A stretch of DNA of 64,000 nt, taken from contig NZ_POJH01000030.1 in assembly GCF_002960625.1 (NCBI RefSeq), positions 1 through 64,000 of the forward strand. Reading direction: 5' to 3'. This document shows positions 8,403 to 14,803 of the stretch, in pieces. Both the position numbers and the translations under genes were made by a program. Below the pieces are notes generated by a model. The model saw nothing but the letters and a program-made list of their open reading frames with translations, ran no database searches and was not told the DNA's origin. Position 1 is the stretch's first letter. Each line of letters begins with the position of its first letter. The DNA is from Streptococcus suis (GTDB lineage: Bacteria; Bacillota; Bacilli; Lactobacillales; Streptococcaceae).

Positions 8403-8534
8403 TTGGTCAAAAATTGGTCAATGAACTTACAAATATTTCAACTTCTACCATATCTTGGATAAGAATGAAAAAATAGTGAAAAATTGGCATGAATAATCAT
8501 ACAATAGGAAAATTTGGTCAAAAAACGGTCAAAT
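8403..8534. repeat. paired TGGTCAAA repeats at the left end
   Basis: Two paired motifs, TTGGTCAAAAATTGGTCAA at 8403-8421 and TTTGGTCAAAAAACGGTCAA at 8513-8532. In each pair the GGTCAA cores are about 10-11 bases apart. They are probable arm-type integrase binding sites, and matching pairs lie at the right end. Confidence 0.5.
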
Positions 8535-9650
8535 GGTTGCTGACATGATTTTCCTAATTTTTTCAGTTTCTTCCTCCTCTTTTTCCTTAATAAGATGAGA
8601 GTACGTTTCTATAATCTGCTTTGTGTCCTTATGACCTACGATTTTTGAAAGTGTCCAAATATCGATTCCTTCAGCAAGTAAAATACTGATGTAGGTATGA
8701 CGAATACCAGTAGCGGTTAGAACTTTTGGAGTTATATTTAGTTGATGAAGTAGTTCGCTAAGACAAGTGTTGACTGTTTTATTTGACGGTACACCATAAA
8801 TAGGATTAACAAATAAAAGATTATTTGGATTTTTCAAGTTTAATGATTCTTGTTCTTTCAATAACTTGTCAAGCACATCTATTACTGAATCATCAATAGG
8901 TATATTACGCACTGATGTTTTTGTTTTAGGGTCTGTAAACTCATTTTTTGTTGAGTCGTACCGCCTGTAAGTTACGATTTCTTTGGTTTTCCAAAGTATG
9001 CAATCCCAAGTTAAACCTAATACTTCTCCAAATCTCATACCAGTCTTTAACTGTATGTAAAGAAGATAGTAAATCAAGTTGTCAGTATAGTTTACATTGT
9101 TGTAAAGATAATTAACTAACTTTTTATAATCTGCTTTACTATGAATATACTTATCCTCTTTTGATTTTGCTGGTTCTAAGCCAGTAATCTTTACACCTAT
9201 TGTAAAGTCATGGAAATCAAGTCGGTCTTGTTTAGCAAATTCTAGAACTTTCCTAACTTCAGAATTTAAACGTGCAACATTATCACGACCATTAGTTTTG
9301 GCAAATTGATTTATAAAGAGTTGGTAGCGACTAGCCTTTATATTTACCAAAGGCATATTTCCAAAAAATTCTTCAATAAGTTTGCCACGTTTTATGTGTT
9401 TGTTGAGTGTTGCCTGTTTTTTATTTAATGGTATGATATGTAGTTCATACCATTTTTTCCAAAGTTCATGTAAACTAATTTGTCTATCAATGTTAGCTCC
9501 CTTTAGAAGTCTAAGCTCAATCTCAATTGCTTCAAGTTCAGCTTCTTTTTTAGTTCTAAAACCAGAATTAGAAGCTATGACTTTTCCTTTATCATCAAAG
9601 ATCCTATAATCCCATAATTTTTTCTTACCTCTTTGTCTATAAGATGCCAT
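8529..9650 (-). CDS. int: tyrosine site-specific integrase
   Basis: A 373-residue phage-type tyrosine recombinase. Residues 1-50 form an AP2-like arm-binding domain and residues 60-150 a SAM-like core-binding domain. The catalytic domain follows, with Arg in TGMRFGEVLGL (about 205), His/Arg in GIRHTYIS (about 316), His in VGHKD (about 339) and the nucleophile Tyr in IETYSHL (about 349). It catalyses exchange between the element and the 3' end of tRNA-Asn. It lies directly next to attL, transcribed toward it, which is the usual arrangement. Confidence 0.95.
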   Translation of the reverse strand: MASYRQRGKKKLWDYRIFDDKGKVIASNSGFRTKKEAELEAIEIELRLLKGANIDRQISLHELWKKWYELHIIPLNKKQATLNKHIKRGKLIEEFFGNMPLVNIKASRYQLFINQFAKTNGRDNVARLNSEVRKVLEFAKQDRLDFHDFTIGVKITGLEPAKSKEDKYIHSKADYKKLVNYLYNNVNYTDNLIYYLLYIQLKTGMRFGEVLGLTWDCILWKTKEIVTYRRYDSTKNEFTDPKTKTSVRNIPIDDSVIDVLDKLLKEQESLNLKNPNNLLFVNPIYGVPSNKTVNTCLSELLHQLNITPKVLTATGIRHTYISILLAEGIDIWTLSKIVGHKDTKQIIETYSHLIKEKEEEETEKIRKIMSATI

Positions 9651-9712
9651 GTTGTTACCTCACTTTCATAAAAAGCAGATAACCAAGGGTTGTCTTGGTT
9701 ATCATAGCATAA

Positions 9713-10051
9713 TTATTTGAAAATTTCTAGAAAATTCCGTTCAAAAAAATCACGTGTTTTGCTAGCTAGAAAGTAATAACGTCCTCCTCGATTCTGAGGA
9801 TATTTTACAAATCCATTTGGGTTTTGGTCAATGTCAATTTGTTTGCGAATGGTTGGCTTATATAGGACATTTTCAAGTAGCCATGGACGAGATACAGAGA
9901 GCATCTCTAGGACTTCATTAAGTGTCATATAGTGACCAATAGATGCCTTTTTTTGTAGTTCTTGATATTCAGCCTCTGAATGGATAGAGTACCCTTCAGG
10001 AAGTTTAATTGTGATTTCTGAAAATTCAAGGTTTATTTCATTTATTCTCAT
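9713..10051 (-). CDS. DUF771 family protein, possible excisionase
   Basis: A 112-residue protein matching DUF771, a family found in phages and integrative elements. The conserved part begins at MTLNEVLEMLSVSRPWLLENVL (about 42), a helix-turn-helix-like segment, and ends with a basic aromatic region around NRGGRYYF. A protein of this size immediately upstream of int suggests a recombination directionality factor. That role is inference. It lies between the relaxase and int on the same strand. Confidence 0.75.
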   Translation of the reverse strand: MRINEINLEFSEITIKLPEGYSIHSEAEYQELQKKASIGHYMTLNEVLEMLSVSRPWLLENVLYKPTIRKQIDIDQNPNGFVKYPQNRGGRYYFLASKTRDFFERNFLEIFK

Positions 10052-10108
10052 TATGGAAATTCCTTTCTTAATATGAGATAATGACTAGGGATAAGCCTAA
10101 CCTTATCT

Positions 10109-11347
10109 CTACAACTTGTTGGCGTCTTTTCTTCTTGGTTTCTTGGCGGTTACTTTAGAAGAAGAGGCGTTCTTTTTATAGAAAATCTCAATAATACTTT
10201 CTAAGTATTCTTCAAAATCGAGTACTTGGAGTTCTAGGAGATTTTTCTTGAGCCAAATATTTAAGTCAGGATTTGGCACATAGTTGAATTGATACTCAAA
10301 TAATAATCGTTTGATTAAAATGGTCATTGCATGTACTCCCCATATTTCTTGTACTTTTCTTAATAAGGGAAAGAAGCCACTACCTTTTAGCATATAGTGA
10401 ACGGTCTGAATAAGTTCATTATTTCTAGGGCTTAGCAATGTAAGTGGAAGTGAGTGAGAAGAAAAGTCTAACAGCGATTGACTATATTCAGTAATTCTAT
10501 TAGATTCAATATCTACAAGACAATATTTTTCAACAATCTTGTTTGCAATAAATGGTTGTAGTGAATCTCTGGAGGGTAACTCTAAGATTAGTTTAGTAAG
10601 CTGTCTAGCATATTCTTTTTTATAGGTTACCTCAAACCGTATCCAGCTTGAAATATTCTGAGCTACTTGAGCATACCGACCATTATTTTCTAATTGCTCT
10701 GCTTTTTTATCATAGATTTTTAGAAAACTATTTGTCCCCTTTCCTCTTGAACCGATTGTCACAGTTTTTGCTTCTCGATTTATTTCAATAGCAGATGTTT
10801 TTGAATGCCTCTTTTTCCCTTTGCTATTGACGATTGTAAACTTATTCATTTTTAAATTTTGATAAATGTCGTTTACTGACAAAGGAAAATTAAAGTAATC
10901 TGCACAAAAGTCTATTCGACTGAGATGCATATCCCAATAGGGTTCATTAAGGCGTTGAAGAATATCGTAAACTTCAATCGGTTCATTATAGAACTCTTGA
11001 AAAATTTGTTGGTAAAAACTGAGTGCTGATGCAGAAAACTTAATAATAATTCCCATATTGATGTAGTGGTCATGGAATGCAATTCTAAAGAAATAGGGCA
11101 TATTTTCAAAACTATATGCAGTAGTATATCCCTTTGGAGCTATTTTTTCTGGTTGCATTGATCCGCAAAGTGTAGGAAGTGACAATTTTTCAACAATTAT
11201 TTCTGTCAGTTCTTGAGCAATTTGTTGCCAGTAACTAGGATATTCTCCAATGGTTTCAGCTGTTGGCTGGACAACAATTGAAATCTCATCAGTATTGACT
11301 TGTAGAGACTGTTTATCAAAATGTAGTAAATTCGTTAAGTTATACAT
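10109..11347 (-). CDS. Rep_trans-type relaxase (MobT-like replication initiation factor)
   Basis: A 412-residue protein matching the Rep_trans/replication initiation factor family, which includes the Tn916 Orf20 and ICE MobT relaxases. The family core runs from about residue 130 to 260, with LSRIDFCADYF near residue 141 and WIRFEVTYKKEYARQLTKL near 238. The end is a Lys/Arg-rich tail. It would nick the element at oriT and may support rolling-circle replication. It follows a 115-bp spacer full of inverted repeats, a likely oriT. Confidence 0.85.
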   Translation of the reverse strand: MYNLTNLLHFDKQSLQVNTDEISIVVQPTAETIGEYPSYWQQIAQELTEIIVEKLSLPTLCGSMQPEKIAPKGYTTAYSFENMPYFFRIAFHDHYINMGIIIKFSASALSFYQQIFQEFYNEPIEVYDILQRLNEPYWDMHLSRIDFCADYFNFPLSVNDIYQNLKMNKFTIVNSKGKKRHSKTSAIEINREAKTVTIGSRGKGTNSFLKIYDKKAEQLENNGRYAQVAQNISSWIRFEVTYKKEYARQLTKLILELPSRDSLQPFIANKIVEKYCLVDIESNRITEYSQSLLDFSSHSLPLTLLSPRNNELIQTVHYMLKGSGFFPLLRKVQEIWGVHAMTILIKRLLFEYQFNYVPNPDLNIWLKKNLLELQVLDFEEYLESIIEIFYKKNASSSKVTAKKPRRKDANKL

Positions 11348-11372
11348 GTTTTCTCCTTCTGGAATTAAGTGG

Positions 11373-11483
11373 AATCTGGGTTATTACAGTACCCAGATTG
11401 AATGTTTATTGCTAGGCTCTTTACCAGCCCAGCCTACCTAGACAACCTTACAGGTTATCTGCTAGTCTGTGCTGGTAAAGAGC
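11373..11483. promoter_or_regulatory. candidate origin of transfer (oriT)
   Basis: Three inverted repeats lie just upstream of the relaxase gene. They are AATCTGGGT/ACCCAGATT at 11373-11399, AACCT/AGGTT at 11444-11456 and a perfect 13-bp pair GCTCTTTACCAGC/GCTGGTAAAGAGC at 11416-11428 and 11471-11483. The last arm overlaps the end of the coupling ATPase gene. Tn916-type elements have oriT in the same place, between the coupling protein and relaxase genes. Confidence 0.5.
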
Positions 11484-12229
11484 GATAAAAGTGGTGAGGA
11501 AGATGTTACTGCAAAATGAATCCATCTTCGGCAGATTTTCAGTTTGTCAGGGGAAATATATGGGACAATAACTTTTGCAGTCTTTTTCCCACTAACTTTA
11601 AGGTAGCCTACTCCCCTTGGATTCGAAGAGGCAATCCAATCTTTTTCTTCTGAGAAGAACATTTGGATTGTCTCTTTTGAAAGTGTTCCTAACACTAGCA
11701 TGGATGAAAAATTATCTCTAATTTTCCCAAAATACTCAGCATCACCACGTTGGTTACAGATAAAAACTTGAATATTGAATGACCGTCCAAGCATCATTAA
11801 CCTAGATAACTTGGTAATGACTTCATTCTTTTCCTTATTATCTTTACTGGATAGGTATGAACCCCATTCATCGATAAATAGTATGACTTTTCTCTTTGAG
11901 CTATCCCATTTGGATTGTCGTTGCTCTAGGACATTTAAAGCTAAATCAATAGCCTTATCTACGGCATCAAAGCGAAAGAAGGTTGGTAACTCATCTAAAA
12001 ATTCAAAGTCTTTATCAGCTTTATAGTCAGCTATGAGCAAAAATGGAGGTTCTCTGGCTTGTTGATAGTATTCATAAATCTCTTTGGCTAGTAAAGCGAT
12101 TGCACAGATTGTCTTTCCGCTTCCGCTTGCACCTACGCATAACAAGTGAGGTTTAGATGTGTTGAACGGAACTTCTCTTAAAAATTGAGAAGACTTTTTA
12201 AATAGTAAATGATCCAATAGTAGTCTCAT
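11462..12229 (-). CDS. TcpA-like FtsK/HerA-family coupling ATPase, short form
   Basis: A 255-residue ATPase with Walker A GASGSGKTI (about 33) and Walker B VILFIDEWGS (about 119). A GRSFNIQVFICNQRGDAEYF segment near residue 150 is typical of FtsK-like DNA pumps and TcpA coupling proteins. It would hand the relaxase-DNA complex to a host conjugation pore. Tn916 Orf21-type proteins are much longer and contain their own membrane part. Here that part is missing and seems to be supplied by the upstream gene, whose stop overlaps this start by 4 bases (ATGA). Confidence 0.8.
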   Translation of the reverse strand: MRLLLDHLLFKKSSQFLREVPFNTSKPHLLCVGASGSGKTICAIALLAKEIYEYYQQAREPPFLLIADYKADKDFEFLDELPTFFRFDAVDKAIDLALNVLEQRQSKWDSSKRKVILFIDEWGSYLSSKDNKEKNEVITKLSRLMMLGRSFNIQVFICNQRGDAEYFGKIRDNFSSMLVLGTLSKETIQMFFSEEKDWIASSNPRGVGYLKVSGKKTAKVIVPYISPDKLKICRRWIHFAVTSSSPLLSLFTSTD

Positions 12230-12720
12230 GGTCTGTCCCCTTTGAGTTGTTTCAATTCTTCTTGGTTGTGGTAAAAGAAGATATCTAAATCTAGATAATT
12301 AAGCTGTTCACGTTTTGTAACTTGATTATTGAAAATAAAAGAAACAAAAACATCCTGTGTTTGTGAATAAAAACGGTAATTTTGTTTAATCTTTTTGTCT
12401 AATTCGATTACTAAGTTTTTAACGAGATAGAGTAATTCTTCATCTTCAAGTTCGTCTTTAATCAGTAAAGGAAATCGATATCTCATTGCTGAATCTGTCG
12501 ATGTTCTTGATACTAAAAAGTAATCATTACGAGAAAATGTGATAGTGTTTCCTATTTCTTTACCTACATTTCTGCAGGTGTTCTCAATGTCATCAAGAAT
12601 CAATTGTTCATTGAGTACTAAGCTTTGAGCAAGTTGCTTTTGTTCTTTTGAATCAAAGTATTTTAGCAAGCTTAAGATGATTAATAAGAAAAAAGATATA
12701 AGTACAAATTTTAAATCCAT
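12226..12720 (-). CDS. membrane-anchored protein of the mobilization module
   Basis: A 164-residue protein with one N-terminal membrane segment (residues 3-20) followed by a soluble charged domain. I recognise no domain. Its translation is coupled to the coupling ATPase through a 4-base overlap. It may act as that protein's membrane anchor, so the two would together equal one full-length TcpA. This is inference from context. Confidence 0.65.
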   Translation of the reverse strand: MDLKFVLISFFLLIILSLLKYFDSKEQKQLAQSLVLNEQLILDDIENTCRNVGKEIGNTITFSRNDYFLVSRTSTDSAMRYRFPLLIKDELEDEELLYLVKNLVIELDKKIKQNYRFYSQTQDVFVSFIFNNQVTKREQLNYLDLDIFFYHNQEELKQLKGDRP

Positions 12721-12770
12721 TTTGGACCTCCAAGAAAATAAGAGGGAGGGAATACCTCCCTGAGTAAAAA

Positions 12771-13058
12771 CTATAAAACCGTAGCTTTTTGTGCTTTGAT
12801 AGACAGAAAAGCTTGGTTTGCTCTTAAATAGCTAGTGACTGTAACGTTTTCGAGTTGGATTTCAACAACTTCATCCAAAAAATTTGTGAAATCAGCTTGT
12901 TTTGCTCCTAGAACTTTGATATTGTTCGTCATGAAACGACCGGTTTCAGTGCGGTATCCAACATCAAGTTGTACCCCAACCACTGCTTTAGATTCGAAGT
13001 CTGTTGCTGAAGCTACGCCCATCAACATACCACGTATTTTTACAGCTTCAAATTCCAT
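12771..13058 (-). CDS. small conserved element protein
   Basis: A 95-residue acidic protein, predicted to be mainly beta strands, with no membrane segment. I do not recognise the family with confidence. It is the first gene of the minus-strand mobilization operon, the position held by small DUF961/Orf22-23-type proteins in Tn916-like elements, but sequence similarity to those is not evident. A good Shine-Dalgarno sequence (AAGGAG) precedes the ATG. Confidence 0.6.
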   Translation of the reverse strand: MEFEAVKIRGMLMGVASATDFESKAVVGVQLDVGYRTETGRFMTNNIKVLGAKQADFTNFLDEVVEIQLENVTVTSYLRANQAFLSIKAQKATVL

Positions 13059-13179
13059 GAATATTTCTCCTTTCTACCACTAATATATTTTAGTTAGCTG
13101 TGGAAGCTTTTAATCTTTGTTATACATTGGACTCACTCCTTTCACTTTTTATGTTTTAATTATCCCTATCGAAAACGTG

Positions 13180-13198
13180 ACCATTTTCGTAAAATGGT
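13180..13198. promoter_or_regulatory. inverted repeat upstream of the mobilization operon
   Basis: Perfect 8-bp repeat ACCATTTT/AAAATGGT with a 3-nt spacer, in the 300-base divergent region between the mobilization operon and the cargo gene. It may be an operator. Apart from a five-codon minus-strand open frame with AAGGAG near 13116-13133, nothing else stands out in 13059-13358. Confidence 0.35.
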
Positions 13199-13358
13199 AT
13201 TAAAGGAGCGAAGAGATTTGAAAGTTTAGGTGTATTATTGTGTAATTCATAATGAATAATGGGTTGTTTTGAAGAAAATGATTCGACAAAGTTATAATTA
13301 TTTTCTTCAAGAAGATGTTATAATGATTGAAACTATAGTTAATATGGAGGTTGGTGAG

Positions 13359-14255
13359 ATGGAAAATATTATTAGTAAAATAAAAAAACTAGATAGAAGT
13401 TTATCTGAAGAAGAAAAAACTAGATACCAGTTTGAAAATTTAAAAAAAGATTTACACTTACTATACTTATATAGTGATACATTTTTGAAAAATAAATTTT
13501 TATCGGATATTCAAAGGCTATTAATTCCAACAAACATCTCTGAAAATGATATCAAGCCTGTGAATAAGTTAGTATTATTTCTAATTTATAAAGAACATAA
13601 TAATGGAAAAGGATACAAAGATTTTTTTGAGGAATATGGCGATATAGATAACTTCAGTATGAAATTTAAGCATTTAATGAGTGAAAATGATTGGGATCTT
13701 TTAGACAAATCAATCGCTAAATTTAATAATTATGAAAAAAAGATTACGAGTGGTCGTTATTATATCAGGTATACAGAATTATTTAATATGAATAAATTAA
13801 ATAAATTGTTTGATTATATTGTTGCATATTATCTATATGTAAATAATAAGTTGGTTTTTGCTGATTCTGAGCTTTTTTTAGAAAAGTATTACAGTTCAGA
13901 TTTCTATGAACCGTTAAAGAGCGTTATTGATGAGATAGTAATAGGTAGTAATCATCTAAAAAAATTACCTCCAATTTGGTTAAAAAAAGTAGTAGATTTG
14001 AGGAACTACCTATATGCTGAGGAACTGAATACAAAAGGAAAAACAGGTTATGGAAAAGGCTTTTTTAGAGGAAAAACAGATTTAAACTATTTTCAACTAG
14101 AGAATAGGAATAATGACATAAAATCTAAATTAGATGATGAATTAAAAGAATTATTGGATTCAAATTGGTTTAAATCACTAATTTTAAAGAGTTTGCTAGA
14201 TAAAGATACAATAGTAATGGTTTTATCAGACTATATGGAAAAAATTATGTCTTGA
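13359..14255 (+). CDS. unknown AT-rich cargo protein
   Basis: A 298-residue, mostly helical, Lys/Tyr/Asn-rich soluble protein that I do not recognise. It has no signal peptide and no membrane segment. The frame runs back to about 13269, but GGAGG at 13346-13350, eight bases before the ATG at 13359, supports the shorter start. Base composition is clearly more AT-rich than in its neighbours, which suggests separate acquisition. It stands alone as cargo, divergent from the mobilization operon and convergent with the XRE repressor. A defence or exclusion function is possible but has no direct support. Confidence 0.6.
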   Translation: MENIISKIKKLDRSLSEEEKTRYQFENLKKDLHLLYLYSDTFLKNKFLSDIQRLLIPTNISENDIKPVNKLVLFLIYKEHNNGKGYKDFFEEYGDIDNFSMKFKHLMSENDWDLLDKSIAKFNNYEKKITSGRYYIRYTELFNMNKLNKLFDYIVAYYLYVNNKLVFADSELFLEKYYSSDFYEPLKSVIDEIVIGSNHLKKLPPIWLKKVVDLRNYLYAEELNTKGKTGYGKGFFRGKTDLNYFQLENRNNDIKSKLDDELKELLDSNWFKSLILKSLLDKDTIVMVLSDYMEKIMS

Positions 14256-14321
14256 AAGTTTGACAAATCAGCATAAAAAAACACGATACATCATATTATT
14301 GGTGTATCGTGTTTTATAGTA

Positions 14322-14657
14322 TTACTTCATCTGTTCCAACAAACTTTGAAAAGCTTTTATACTTTTTTCCTGTTTTTCTTTTGGCAGTTCTGATAATGAA
14401 TCTAATAATTGTGAGAGTTCAGGGCTATTTTCCTTGATGCTGATATCAAAAAAGTGTTCAATATCTGTTTCAAGTGCCTCTAAAATTCTTTCAAACGTAT
14501 CAATTTTAATATTTGTGGCTAATTGTTCGATCTTGTAAGCGTAATTCATTCCAAGGTCGGCTTTCTCTTCTAATTCGTCTTGTGTCCAACCTTTTTCTAG
14601 TCGTAAATGGCGAATTCTCTTGCCAATATATTCTCTCAAACTTGCGTTTTCCATCAT
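14322..14657 (-). CDS. XRE-family repressor of the mobile element
   Basis: A 111-residue protein with an N-terminal Cro/CI-type helix-turn-helix (residues 8-65, around GWTQDELEEKADLGMNYAYKIE) and a short acidic C-terminal tail for dimerisation. It is transcribed divergently from the LPXTG surface protein gene. The spacer holds three copies of a CTTAAAAGGTTT-like motif, one overlapping the transcription start of the surface protein gene. Autoregulation and repression of that gene are therefore likely. Two adjacent ATG codons are possible starts, at 14657 and 14654. Confidence 0.8.
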   Translation of the reverse strand: MMENASLREYIGKRIRHLRLEKGWTQDELEEKADLGMNYAYKIEQLATNIKIDTFERILEALETDIEHFFDISIKENSPELSQLLDSLSELPKEKQEKSIKAFQSLLEQMK

Positions 14658-14678
14658 AAATACCTCGTTATTTATTAT

Positions 14679-14777
14679 CTTACAAGGTTTATAGTAAAGA
14701 AGAAACTTCTTAAAAGGTTTTTAATTATATGTTTTAGTTGTTAAAAGCTAAAAAACACGATATAATAACCTTAAAAG
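14679..14777. promoter_or_regulatory. operator copies and promoter of the surface protein gene
   Basis: CTTACAAGGTTT at 14679-14690 and CTTAAAAGGTTT at 14709-14720 are direct repeats 30 bases apart. AACCTTAAAAG at 14767-14777 is a third, inverted copy. The rightward promoter has TTGTTA at 14738-14743 and TATAAT at 14761-14766 with a 17-bp spacer. The third operator starts right after its -10 element. Confidence 0.55.
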
Positions 14778-14803
14778 ATTAGTTTGTTACATATGGAGGT
14801 TTT

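Noticed and set aside
11250..13083. Open frames on the + strand opposite the mobilization genes
   Set aside because: They lack ribosome binding sites and mirror well-supported minus-strand genes, so they are shadows.
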